Positions 26,417 to 34,315 of a stretch of DNA of 64,000 bases are shown here, piece after piece. The DNA is from Cycloclasticus sp. symbiont of Poecilosclerida sp. N (GTDB lineage Bacteria; Pseudomonadota; Gammaproteobacteria; Methylococcales; Cycloclasticaceae). The stretch lies in contig LWTM01000073.1 in assembly GCA_002101205.1 (NCBI GenBank), positions 35,814 through 99,813 of the forward strand, in the 5' to 3' direction. Position 1 is the stretch's first letter; the number at the start of each line of letters is the position of its first letter. The notes below the pieces were generated by a model. It worked only from the letters and a program-made list of their open reading frames with translations, made no database searches and was not told where the DNA came from. Made by a program: the position numbers and the translations under genes.

Positions 26417-27375
26417 GTGATGAAAAATATGACAAACCTGTGATTCTTGATATGGATTTGGATGAAGCATTAACCAAATTTGCGTCTGTAACAAAAGAAG
26501 AAATACAAGAAAAAGATAATCCACAAGGTGAATTGTTAAATGAAGGTGAAACACAACTTGTTAAATTCAGGGGTAAAGAAGTACGGCAAGTATTCCATGA
26601 AAACGAGTGGTTTTTCTCTGTTGTGGACATTATGGAAGCCGTGGTCGGTACTGATAGACCAAGAAAGTATTGGTCTGACCTAAAGAAGCAACTTATTGAT
26701 AAAGAAGGATATTCCGAGTTGTCCGATAAAATCGGACAACTGCCAATGAGGGCTTCTGATGGAAAAAACTATAAAACAGATGTGGTAAATACTGAAACAC
26801 TGTTTCGTATCGTACAGTCTATCCCGTCCAAAAAAGTTGAAGCTATAAAGCGCTGGCTTGCGAAAGTTGGCTATGAACGAATCAAGGAAGAGCAAGACCC
26901 TGAAATTGCTATTAAACGGGCAATGCTTACATATAAAGCTCATGGTCACACTGACGAATGGATTAATGCCAGAGTACAATCAATAGTTAGCAGAAAAATA
27001 CTCACTCATGAGTGGCAGAAAAGAGGCGTAGAAGGAAAGCAGTACGCATTTTTAACAGACACCATATCTAAAGAAACATTTGGCGTTAAAACTAAACAGC
27101 ACAAGCAAATTAAGGGCTTAACAAGCCAAAATCTGCGTGACCACATGTCACCGCTAGAGTTAGCACTAACTATGCTTGGTGAAACGACTACAGCGGAAAT
27201 AGCGAAGAACACAGATGCGCAAGGCTATACGGAAAATGAAAGCGCAGCGCATTCTGGTGGCAAAATTGCAGGTGATGCTAGAAAAAATATCGAGCGGAAA
27301 TTGAACAAAAAAATATTAACAGATGATAATTTTCTGCCTGATAACCCTAAGAAACGCCAACGCAACCTAACTTAA
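26413..27375 (+). CDS. BRO-N domain protein carried as transposon passenger
   Basis: 320 residues. Residues about 45-150 form a BRO-N domain (LVKFRGKEVRQVFHENEWFF, SVVDIMEAVVGTDRPRKYW, ETLFRIVQSIPSKKVEAIKR), a DNA-binding fold found in phage antirepressors and in DinD-like damage-inducible proteins. The remainder, with EWQKRGVEGKQYAFLTDTIS and a lysine-rich tail, resembles DinD C-terminal parts. Sits inside the IS1595 element and overlaps the transposase gene, so it moves with it. Its benefit to the element or host is unknown. Confidence 0.8.
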   Translation: MSDEKYDKPVILDMDLDEALTKFASVTKEEIQEKDNPQGELLNEGETQLVKFRGKEVRQVFHENEWFFSVVDIMEAVVGTDRPRKYWSDLKKQLIDKEGYSELSDKIGQLPMRASDGKNYKTDVVNTETLFRIVQSIPSKKVEAIKRWLAKVGYERIKEEQDPEIAIKRAMLTYKAHGHTDEWINARVQSIVSRKILTHEWQKRGVEGKQYAFLTDTISKETFGVKTKQHKQIKGLTSQNLRDHMSPLELALTMLGETTTAEIAKNTDAQGYTENESAAHSGGKIAGDARKNIERKLNKKILTDDNFLPDNPKKRQRNLT

Positions 27376-27452
27376 AAATAAATCATTATTGAACGATGAG
27401 TACGTTTTGCCTGGCTGGGTCACATAAGTATATAATTACCTTATTTTAATAT

Positions 27453-28232
27453 GAGACCTTTGCATGACGACACTATTTCGCCTTGCATTTAATTGAGGCT
27501 CTTTTTTTAACAAAAAAAGGGCTAAAAAGCCCTATTTTCTGCAAATTCATAGTCGTTGGCCTATTTTGTTCCTCTATTTCCATTTTTTAGGCAAAACTTG
27601 CCTGCTGAATCGATAACGCTCGTTTAAGGTTATGAGCCACACACATCAGTTCAAAACGGGTGCGATTCCTATTCAGGCCTAAATAGCGAGCTTTGGCCAT
27701 TCCGTAATGCTGCTTCAATACACCAAAAACTCGCGCAACTGTGCACCGTACGCCTGAATGGTTTCGCTTCTTTATTGAGTGGCTTGTTGCGGTAAGCACG
27801 CTTGATGATTCTGTTCTCAATATGTCGTTCTGCCAGCCACGCACCATGAGCTTGGCTTTGGTAGGCGCTATCTGCATAGACGGATGTTTCATCACCACTG
27901 AGTAAGCCGATGAAGCAGTTGGAGTCATGGAGGTTTCCAGCCGTGTAATCGGTTGATTTAATGAAGCCATCTTCGTCAACACTCACATGGGCTTTATACC
28001 CGTAGGTGCTTTTACGCTTCCCATCGGAGCCTGCTTTTACATTCCAGTTTGCTTCGCGGTCTTGAGTCGATTCACCCTGCTTATTTTTGTTGGGACGACA
28101 GTTTTTGCTTCAATCACGCTGGCATCAACGATGCTTACCTCTCCAGACTTAATGTATAGACCTTGATCGCTTAATTGGTGATTTATCTCAAATAATGGAT
28201 GCTAATTCTTCTTTGTTTCGTGCAAAGGTCTC
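27453..28232 (-). mobile_element. Internally deleted IS5-family element
   Basis: Ends are GAGACCTTTGCATGA at 27453 and the complement of GAGACCTTTGCACGA at 28218-28232. The reverse strand holds the C-terminal two thirds of an IS5-type transposase in several frames: SGEVSIVDASVIEAK, SDGKRKSTYGYKAHVSVDED, STDYTAGNLHDSNCF, SVYADSAYQSQAHGAWLAER, then after a frameshift near 27770 RCTVARVFGVLKQHYGMAKA and KRALSIQQASFA. The N-terminal 100 or so residues are deleted. Inactive. Confidence 0.8.
27512..27533 (-). terminator. Rho-independent terminator of the IS5 transposase
   Basis: On the minus strand AGGGCT, loop TTTT, AGCCCT, then seven T residues. It lies between the transposase stop and the element end. 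Confidence 0.7.
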
Positions 28233-28266
28233 TAAGTATTTAATTAAACTTGATGGTTTTGCATAG

Positions 28267-28614
28267 TCAAACGGTATATTTAATTTGTTTAGCTCATGTG
28301 AAGAATTCTGCTTTAAAGAAGTAATTACGGCATATTCAAATGGAGCAGTTGGAGATGCTTTTTATCAAAACAAAGATTTTTTTGCAACTGGAGATGTAAA
28401 TATATTAACCCCTAAATTTAAAATGACTTCATATATTGCTATATTTTTAAATACAGTTATCAAGAAAGAGCAGTTTAGATTTAATTACGGTAGAAAATGG
28501 GGTAAAAATAAAATGTTAAAACATAAGATAAAGCCACCAACAACAAACAATCAACCAGACTGGCAATTTATGGAATACTACATCAAATCGTTACCTTATT
28601 CTAAATCACTATGA
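28267..28614 (+). pseudogene. Specificity-subunit (HsdS/type IIG target-recognition) C-terminal fragment
   Basis: Open frame without native start: NGAVGDAFYQNKDFFATGDV, then NILTPKF, FLNTVIKKEQFRFNYGRKWG, and the ending DWQFMEYYIKSLPYSKSL. TGDVNxLxPKF and RFNYGRKWxKxxM recur in target-recognition domains of type I/IIG restriction specificity proteins. The N-terminal part was removed where the IS5 element sits. The stop overlaps the next small ORF by ATGA. Confidence 0.55.
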
Positions 28615-28763
28615 CAACCTTAAAACAAGTAGAAAAAGTCATAAAGGAAGTGTTGATGCCAAAGCCAAAAGACACATGTGCCAGCGGTAAGGTTAAGCAT
28701 GAGAATAAAAAGTCATCTAAGATTGAGAAAAATCAAAAGTGGCGATTAGACAAAAGGGTTTAA
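28611..28763 (+). CDS. 50-residue lysine-rich ORF
   Basis: MTTLKQVEKVIKEVLMPKPK followed by a basic tail (ENKKSSKIEKNQKWRLDKRV). Its ATG overlaps the stop of the specificity-subunit fragment, which supports real translation in the ancestral operon. No family recognised. It ends just before the GIY-YIG frame. Confidence 0.4.
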   Translation: MTTLKQVEKVIKEVLMPKPKDTCASGKVKHENKKSSKIEKNQKWRLDKRV

Positions 28764-28781
28764 TGTGTTTTGTAGATTTAA

Positions 28782-29628
28782 GTATATAATCCCCAAATAT
28801 TTTATGTAGGAAAAGGTCTTGGGAATAGAGTCTTTGACCATATGGAGTGTGCTATTGAAACAAATGGTGATACTGAAAAGCTTGATAAAATTCGTGATAT
28901 TGTTAATTCTGGCAATAAAGTAAAACACTTTATATTGAGGCATGGGCTGAGTGAGCCAGTATCATTTGAAGTTGAGGCTGCGGTTATAGATTTTATTGGT
29001 ATGGAAAATTTATCAAATTTACAGAGTGGTCATTATTCAAGTGACTTTAGTATGTTGAAGTTATCTATTGAGCAGTATATTGAAGAAATTGAAGAACATC
29101 AGGTTAATACTCCTGAACACCCTGAAAATAAATTAGAAAACCCAATTTCAAAAGTATTTATTAGTCATGCTTCAAAAGACGTTGAAGTTGTGGAGAAAAT
29201 GATTGAAATTTTAGAGTCTATCGGTCTCGATTCTAACCAAATATTTTGCACTTCATTTGAAGGGTATGGAATAGAGCTTGGTGAAAACTTTCTAGATTCT
29301 ATAAAAGGTGAGCTTTCTTCTGACTGTCTTGTAATTTTTATTTTATCTAAAAGCTTTTATGAGAGTGCTGTATGTCTTTGTGAGATGGGGGCAGCATGGG
29401 TTTTAGTAAAAGAACATATACTTGTTTTGATTCCTCCATTAGATTTTTCTGATGTAAAGAGGGGTTATTCCGCTATCACAAGGGTTTAAAATTAATGAGC
29501 CTCTTAAGCTCAATCTTTTTAAAGAAAAAACCGAAAAGACATTTTCACTTCAAAATACAGTAAGTCTGTCTACTTGGGAAAGAAAACGAGACAGGGTACT
29601 TTCTCGAATAGAAATAAGTATAGCGTAA
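28782..29628 (+). pseudogene. GIY-YIG nuclease domain fused to a TIR domain, decaying
   Basis: N-terminal part reads NPQIFYVGKGLGNRVFDHME and later KVKHFILRHGLSEPVSFEVE, the pattern of LEM-3-like GIY-YIG nucleases (YVGKGxGxRVFxH, RHGL, FEVEAAxID). From about 29140 follows a TIR domain: SKVFISHASKDVEVVEKMIE, SDCLVIFILSKSFYESAVCL and CEMGAAW with the expected catalytic Glu. No start codon precedes the GIY-YIG motif (first ATG is 28842, inside the domain). Near 29459 one extra base splits the TIR C-terminus; the next frame continues GVIPLSQGFKINEPLKLNLF to a stop at 29626. The longest unshifted frame is 28842-29489. Followed by attC, so part of a gene cassette. Confidence 0.6.
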
Positions 29629-29634
29629 TAAAGC

Positions 29635-29735
29635 TTATAACAAAAAGATCAAGCGGACGGCTAAAACGTCATGGCTTTTGCAAAAAAGCGCAAAAGCCAT
29701 GCCCCTTTTATCCGCCGCTTTTTTTGGCGTTATGT
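29635..29735 (+). other. Integron attC recombination site (second)
   Basis: Begins TTATAAC and ends GTTATGT. Outer arms AAGCGG-A-CGG (29651-29660) and CCG-CCGCTT (near 29712) pair with one extrahelical A. The centre holds a perfect 12-bp hairpin CATGGCTTTTGC/GCAAAAGCCATG. About 100 bp, like the longer VCR-type attC sites. It is the left boundary of the restriction-modification cassette. Confidence 0.85.
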
Positions 29736-29759
29736 GTAAAAAATAAATAGGAGTAAATT

Positions 29760-30503
29760 TTGAGAAATTACGGTCTTAGCTTCATTAGTAATGAAGATTT
29801 ATACAATCACACCAAGGATACTGTTGAAAAATACAGATTTCAGGTTGATTTAGCTAAATTTAATAAAAATCTTATTGATCCAATAAAATTAACTTTTGAT
29901 TCAAAGGTGTATGACAGAGATATTCAGAGTGTGATTGAGAGTGAAATAGTAAGACAAATGGATAAATCCAATACCAATCACATTGGTTACTTCCATCAAA
30001 ATATTTTTAACCATATTGGTGATGGTTGGAGTGTGCCAACAAATGGTTATGATATTGTCAATTTAGATGAAAGTTGTTTTGTTGAAATGAAAAATAAGCA
30101 TAACACCATGAACTCATCATCTTTTCAAAAAACCTATATGAGGATGCAAAATACGCTTTTAAATGACTCTGATGCAACTTGTATGCTTGTCGAAGTCATT
30201 GCTCGAAATAGTCAAAATATTGTTTGGAATGTTAGCTTAGATGGAAGCCCTGTTTCAAATGAAAATATTAGACGGGTTTCAATTGATAAATTTTATGAGC
30301 TTGTAACAGGTGAAAGAACTGCATTTAAAAATCTTTGCGAACAATTGCCAAAAGTTATAGAAGATATTGTTAACAACATAGAGCTAGATGAAGAGTCCAA
30401 TACAGTTTTCACAGAATTAGAACAAATATCCCCTAATTTACTCAAAAGCCTCTATTTATTGTCCTTTGAAAAATATGAAGGGTTCGGTGATTTCAATGTC
30501 TAA
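29760..30503 (+). CDS. Eco47II-family type II restriction endonuclease
   Basis: 247 residues matching the Eco47II family, whose founder cuts GGNCC. Family-like segments: LSFISNEDLYNHTKDTVEKY, HIGYFHQNIFNHIGDGW, NGYDIVNLDESCFVEMKNKH (a D...E-x-K type catalytic site) and FQKTYMRMQNTLL. TTG start at 29760 with GGAG ten bases upstream, 25 bases inside the cassette. It overlaps the methyltransferase gene. Site specificity is inferred from the family only. Confidence 0.82.
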   Translation: MRNYGLSFISNEDLYNHTKDTVEKYRFQVDLAKFNKNLIDPIKLTFDSKVYDRDIQSVIESEIVRQMDKSNTNHIGYFHQNIFNHIGDGWSVPTNGYDIVNLDESCFVEMKNKHNTMNSSSFQKTYMRMQNTLLNDSDATCMLVEVIARNSQNIVWNVSLDGSPVSNENIRRVSIDKFYELVTGERTAFKNLCEQLPKVIEDIVNNIELDEESNTVFTELEQISPNLLKSLYLLSFEKYEGFGDFNV

Positions 30504-31740
30504 AGAGACTATTTTAGAGTCATTATTAGCAGATATTATGTCTGTATCTAAAAGAACTGTTGGAAGTTGGAAAAAAAACGGGAAGGTAAAGCCTTTAAAA
30601 GATGGATGCTATTCTTTGTCTGATTTAGCTCATTTTCCCCAAGTAAAAGCAATGATGGATTCTAACTGGGATGAAGAGCAAAAAATAAAACCCATAAAAA
30701 AATATAACTCTATTGAATTATTTGCGGGTGCGGGTGGGTTAGCAATAGGACTAGAGGAAGCAGGATTCAATGCTGTCGCATTGAATGAAATAGATAAGAA
30801 TGCCTGTGTGACATTGAGGAAAAATCGCCCTAATTGGAATGTTCTTGAAGGCGATATTGCTAATATTAATTTTACTAAATATAAAGATATAGATTTTTTG
30901 TCAGGTGGATTTCCATGCCAAGCATTCTCTTATGCAGGAAATAAGTTGGGTTTTGAGGATACGAGAGGAACTTTGTTTTTTGAATTTGCAAGAGCAATTA
31001 AAGAGATAAAGCCTAAAGTATTCTTAGGAGAAAATGTACGAGGGCTATTAACCCATGATAATGGAAAAACATTAGAAGCTATTAAGTCTGTTATTCAAGA
31101 AATCGGTTACACTTTAATCGAGCCAAGAGTATTAAAAGCTATTTTCTATCGTGTACCTCAAAAAAGAGAGCGGCTATTTCTTGTTTGTATACGAAATGAT
31201 CTGGTTAAATATAATAACTTTGAATGGCCAGAACCTTTTAATAAAGTTTTAACTGTAAAGGATGCTTTAAAAAAAGGAGTTTTATACAATTCAAATTGCC
31301 CTGAATCTCAAGGGCAAGTTTATCCTGAACGGAAAAAGAAAATTTTGTCTATGGTTCCTCCAGGTGGTTGTTGGGTAGATCTTCCCGATGATATACAACG
31401 AGAATACATGCAAAAAAGTTACTTTATGGGTGGTGGTAAAACTGGAATGGCTAGAAGGCTATCTTATGACAGTCCCAGTTTAACTTTAACCTGCGCACCT
31501 GCTCAAAAACAAACCGAACGTTGTCACCCAGAAGATACAAGGCCTTTAAATATTAGGGAATACGCAAGAATCCAAACATTTCCTGATGAATGGGAGTTCA
31601 TGGGTTCCGTCAGCAGCCAATATAAACAAATTGGAAATGCTGTGCCTGTAAATCTAGCGTGCGCAATGGGAAGGAAATTAATAGCATTACTAAATAATAT
31701 CGAAAATCGCATTGAAGTAACTACATATGAAAATAAATAA
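30496..31740 (+). CDS. DNA cytosine-5 methyltransferase, partner of the Eco47II-like enzyme
   Basis: C5-methyltransferase protecting host DNA. About 414 residues with motif I ELFAGAGGLAIGLEEAGF, motif IV GGFPCQAFSYAGNK (catalytic Cys), motif VI GENVRGLL, motif VIII PQKRERLFLV, a target-recognition region, and motifs IX-X REYARIQTFPDEW and QIGNAVPVNLA. The first 60 residues carry a helix-turn-helix (LLADIMSVSKRTVGSWKK) that could regulate the endonuclease. I choose ATG 30496 (MSKETILESL) rather than 30466, as it gives an 8-bp overlap with the endonuclease stop. Confidence 0.9.
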   Translation: MSKETILESLLADIMSVSKRTVGSWKKNGKVKPLKDGCYSLSDLAHFPQVKAMMDSNWDEEQKIKPIKKYNSIELFAGAGGLAIGLEEAGFNAVALNEIDKNACVTLRKNRPNWNVLEGDIANINFTKYKDIDFLSGGFPCQAFSYAGNKLGFEDTRGTLFFEFARAIKEIKPKVFLGENVRGLLTHDNGKTLEAIKSVIQEIGYTLIEPRVLKAIFYRVPQKRERLFLVCIRNDLVKYNNFEWPEPFNKVLTVKDALKKGVLYNSNCPESQGQVYPERKKKILSMVPPGGCWVDLPDDIQREYMQKSYFMGGGKTGMARRLSYDSPSLTLTCAPAQKQTERCHPEDTRPLNIREYARIQTFPDEWEFMGSVSSQYKQIGNAVPVNLACAMGRKLIALLNNIENRIEVTTYENK

Positions 31741-31794
31741 AACACTATAGAGCAAATGAATTTGTTTGAGTCAAAGGGCAAATGCCAGATAAAA

Positions 31795-31854
31795 ACACAT
31801 AACAAAAAAATCCAGCGGACGCAAAGAGCCGCGCCGCTGATTTAGGCGTTAGTA
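31795..31854 (+). other. Integron attC recombination site (third)
   Basis: ACATAAC to GTTAGTA, 60 bp. Arms AAATC-C-AGCGG-A-CGC and GCG-CCGCT-GATTT pair fully apart from two extrahelical bases on one strand; apical loop AAAGAGCC. This is a textbook short attC. Cassette junctions at the G-TT of 29729 and 31848 give a restriction-modification cassette of about 2.12 kb. Confidence 0.88.
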
Positions 31855-31862
31855 CTCTAAAT

Positions 31863-32130
31863 TTTCCTAAGAACCTGTTCAAGATCTATTGAGTGAAATT
31901 CTGATAAATGCCAGAATCACCATGTGTAAGCTAGAATTAAGGAGTCTTTCGCAATTTTTCCAAAGTCTGTGGCATTTTTCAAGCAAGAGAAACTTCTCTC
32001 TACAACCCATCGTTGAGGAATCACTGTAAATGTATGTAGTTCGTTACGTTTAGCCACAGTTACTGTTGCGTCAATACGCCGCTTAACCCCTTCAGCAAAG
32101 GGGCTGTTGCCCCTCGCGCCCACAAGAACA
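31863..32130 (-). mobile_element. IS5-family C-terminal half with terminal repeat
   Basis: End sequence AGAACCTGTTCAAGATC at 31863, then reverse-strand VTVAKRNELHTFTVIPQRWV, VERSFSCLKNATDF and, in another frame, MVILAFIRISLNRS. These match the C-terminus of IS5-type transposases (AKRNELHTFxVxPxRWxVERSFxWL). The N-terminal half with the matching end lies at 34205-34315 in the same orientation, 2 kb away. Inserted right beside the third attC. The bases to 32314 hold nothing recognisable. Confidence 0.7.
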
Positions 32131-32314
32131 ACTGAAAAAACTATCCTCTTGGCTTCGCCAATTCACCGCCAACCATACTTTTTTAACTTATTCTTGCGCT
32201 TGCTACCCCCATATTTCGCCAGTGGGGCAAGTTTGCATGTTCGCAAACAGCCATAATTTAAAGAAAAACAGGCTGGATCTTGGATAAATAAGAAAGGTTT
32301 GATACACTCAAAAC

Positions 32315-32569
32315 ATGAATGAATTTACTTTCTGGAAGCTTATTAAAGAGACAGTTACACCCGATGAAATTAAAGCCGGTGATTACCCGATTTTGTTGGA
32401 TAAGCTTTTCAATATGGAACACTCAGATATTGAAATCTTCACAGGATTTTTAAAGGAAAATATCAATAAAATATTGCCTTCAGGTGATGCTTTTGATAAA
32501 GATAGTTTACTCTGTACGCCTGATGTGGCCGTCACGTTGCAAACGGCCCTAGGCCGTAAAGGTGGTTAA
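32315..32569 (+). CDS. Small protein resembling the DUF4240 N-terminus
   Basis: 84 residues beginning MNEFTFWKLIKETVTPDEIK, then DYPILLDKLFNMEHSDIEIF. The opening (M..xxFWxLI...) followed by a helix on which acidic L/I residues repeat resembles the start of DUF4240 proteins, which are usually longer; the last third here (DSLLCTPDVAVTLQTALGRK) does not follow the family. Possibly a truncated remnant. ATG at 32315 with weak ribosome site. Confidence 0.4.
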   Translation: MNEFTFWKLIKETVTPDEIKAGDYPILLDKLFNMEHSDIEIFTGFLKENINKILPSGDAFDKDSLLCTPDVAVTLQTALGRKGG

Positions 32570-32621
32570 AAAGTACCTTTACAAGAATACCTCAATAGCT
32601 AGGCTTCAGCACCGCCCTACT

Positions 32622-33032
32622 CTATTCCTTTTCAAAATTAAGTTGCCATGAAATGCCATATTTATCATTAAGCCAACAGAATTTTTTATTAAGGCTATAG
32701 TCTTCAATTGGTACAAGTTCTTGACCGTTTTTAGATAGCTTTTTATATAAAGTTTCGAGTTCTTCAAGCGTTTGGCAATCTACGGAAAGAGAGATTGCAG
32801 GGGTGAAAGTAAATTTATGGTTAAGTGAACTATCTTCTGCCATATGTTCAAAACCGTTAAGCGTAAACCTAGCAAGCTTTACTGCCCCCTCTGGTTCATT
32901 TTCTCCTATTCCATACCGTTCAATATGCAATATTTCCGAATTGCTGAAGAGCGATATATAAAACATGATTGCTTATTCAGCTTTTCCAGATTGTTCACCA
33001 ACAAAAAGAAGATATGGTTTAATAGATTTCAT
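32622..33032 (-). pseudogene. PhnB-like VOC/glyoxalase-fold protein with a nonsense mutation
   Basis: From ATG 33032 the frame reads MKSIKPYLLFVGEQSGKAE, a TAA at codon 20, then AIMFYISLFSNSEILHIERY, GAVKLARFTLNGFEHMAEDS and FCWLNDKYGISWQLNF. This is a complete 3-demethylubiquinone methyltransferase-like VOC protein apart from the one stop (GAA/CAA to TAA). A shorter product could start at 32966 (MFYISLF), but would lack the first beta strand. Substrate unknown. Confidence 0.75.
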
Positions 33033-33047
33033 TTTCTAGCCCATTTT

Positions 33048-33338
33048 TTAAATATGTTGTTTTACGTCCATAGATTTATGTAATACCCGAATAATAGTAA
33101 TTGATTTTTCTTCCAAGGCATAAATAATCATATGGCTGATATGGTGGCAAATGCGGATAGGTGGGCGAAAGTTATTTCTAATAGGGTGTTTTTTAGGTGA
33201 ATCAATAAGGGCATTAAAGCTATTTTCTAAGCTATCAGCGTAATAATCAGCCTGAACCGCTCCCCATGTTTTACAACCGTAAATCCAAATATCAATTAAA
33301 TCCTATTCTGCTAGAGGTAGCTTATTAATTCTTAGCAT
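33048..33338 (-). pseudogene. ParE-family toxin with a nonsense mutation
   Basis: From ATG 33338: MLRINKLPLAE, TAG at codon 12, then DLIDIWIYGCKTWGAVQADY, NSFNALIDSPKKHPIRNNFR, IRICHHISHMIIYALEEKSI and TIIRVLHKSMD. Apart from the stop it is a complete ParE toxin. Its start overlaps the stop of the antitoxin relic, the usual arrangement. Inactive as written. Confidence 0.75.
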
Positions 33339-33550
33339 CTAGCCCCATTTTTTGCCTAGCCTTGTTTTTAATATCGGTCATGTTTAGAGGCGAAGGCTCA
33401 CCGCTTTCTATGCCATCGGTGATAGCTTGCTGCAGTGCCTGAAACGGCAACTGGTTTGTTGTTTCTGGTGATTCTCACAGGCTCACGTTGCGACTTCATC
33501 AAGACTTCACCAAAGACCCTTTGTGCATCGGTTGACGTGTACACTTCCAT
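33325..33550 (-). pseudogene. Chimeric antitoxin relic: Phd/YefM-like head, ParD-like tail
   Basis: ATG 33550 starts MEVYTSTDAQRVFGEVLMKS, QREPVRITRNNKPVAV, a Phd/YefM antitoxin N-terminus. Around 33450 the recognisable sequence changes frame and family: ALQQAITDGIESGEPSPLNM, TDIKNKARQKMGLDAKN, stop at 33325, the C-terminal toxin-binding end of a ParD antitoxin. Read without the shift, the frame ends at 33398 with an unrelated tail. It looks like a deletion that joined two antitoxin genes. Confidence 0.6.
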
Positions 33551-33681
33551 AGAAAAACCTCTCAAGTTGATTAAGTTACTCAACTTGAGTAATGCACCAT
33601 TTAGGCGGTTTTGGCAATTATATTATTGTGATTACGTGGTTTTCCCTCTATTTATAGATGAATAATATGGAGTAAACCGCT

Positions 33682-33822
33682 ATGAGTGAATATGAGGCAA
33701 CAATAGGCGCAATTAGTGAGCATGTTTTGAATGTAGCGGTTTGCCAGCTTAAAGAAAAAGGCATACCAGAGAAGGTTATTTTTAAAGCTCTTATAAATGT
33801 AACCTTTGATATTCGCCAATGA
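33682..33822 (+). CDS. 46-residue small ORF
   Basis: MSEYEATIGAISEHVLNVAV, then a helical segment (CQLKEKGIPEKVIFKALINV). ATATGGAGTAAACC upstream offers a ribosome site. No family recognised; short enough to be chance, though its balanced composition and predicted helices argue for a real peptide. Confidence 0.4.
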   Translation: MSEYEATIGAISEHVLNVAVCQLKEKGIPEKVIFKALINVTFDIRQ

Positions 33823-33892
33823 TGCAATTATTAGTTGTCCTACAAACGCAGATCGTCTATAGGTAAATAGTGTTTGAACGACACACTAGACT

Positions 33893-33940
33893 AGGCAAGT
33901 TGTAAAACCCCCCAAACGGTTTAACAACTGCCTTTTTTTG
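33893..33940 (+). terminator. Rho-independent terminator
   Basis: Arms GGCAAGTTGTAAAACC and GGTTTAACAACTGCC pair over about 14 bases with a CCCCAAAC-type loop, followed by seven T residues. It may end the transcript of the small ORF at 33682. Confidence 0.75.
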
Positions 33941-34037
33941 CTTGAAACAGTATTACTAATTCTGTTGCAGATCCCCTAAACCAGGAACACCCTATACAGC
34001 TGAAAAACTACTCTTCTATGTCGCTTTATGCTTGACG

Positions 34038-34067
34038 ATGAAACAAAACCCCTGTGTTTTGTTTCAT
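34038..34067. repeat. Perfect 12-bp inverted repeat
   Basis: ATGAAACAAAAC, loop CCCTGT, GTTTTGTTTCAT. No T tract follows. It precedes a 25-codon ORF (34098-34176, MADNNILEQINILTAHFQDV) that runs into the IS5 relic and may be a truncated gene; the hairpin could be its operator. The rest of 33941-34200 shows nothing. Confidence 0.5.
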
Positions 34068-34204
34068 ATAACAAGAACAATATAAGGGGTTTGTCGAATG
34101 GCTGATAATAATATTTTAGAACAAATAAATATATTAACTGCACATTTTCAAGATGTTCACACTAGTCCAGAATAGGTGTTCACTTTCACCAGAATATGCA
34201 ATAG

Positions 34205-34315
34205 GTCTTATTCTTTCAAATTGTTCTCGGCTTATATCGCCAGGGTATCTTTGCTCACTATCCATTTTTCAGATAGTTAGATGACACCACTAATATTAGA
34301 TCTCGAACAGGTTCT
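34205..34315 (-). mobile_element. IS5-family N-terminal end
   Basis: Reverse strand from the end AGAACCTGTTCGAGATCT (34315 leftwards) reads MDSEQRYPGDISREQFERIR, the N-terminus of the same IS5 type whose C-terminal half is at 31863. Homology stops after about 25 codons. It has replaced the 5' part of the ATPase paralog. Confidence 0.6.

Larger units (their letters stand above)
25430..27440 (+). mobile_element. Intact IS1595-family transposon with a BRO-N passenger gene
   Basis: A 2011-bp element. Its ends are perfect 27-bp inverted repeats starting GGTAATTATATACTTATGTG (25430-25456 and 27414-27440). The 8 bases flanking each side are identical, TTATTTTA at 25422-25429 and 27441-27448, the 8-bp duplication expected for IS1595-family insertion. 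It contains the transposase gene (25499-26416) and a downstream passenger overlapping it by four bases. Perfect ends and duplication imply a recent insertion. Confidence 0.92.
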
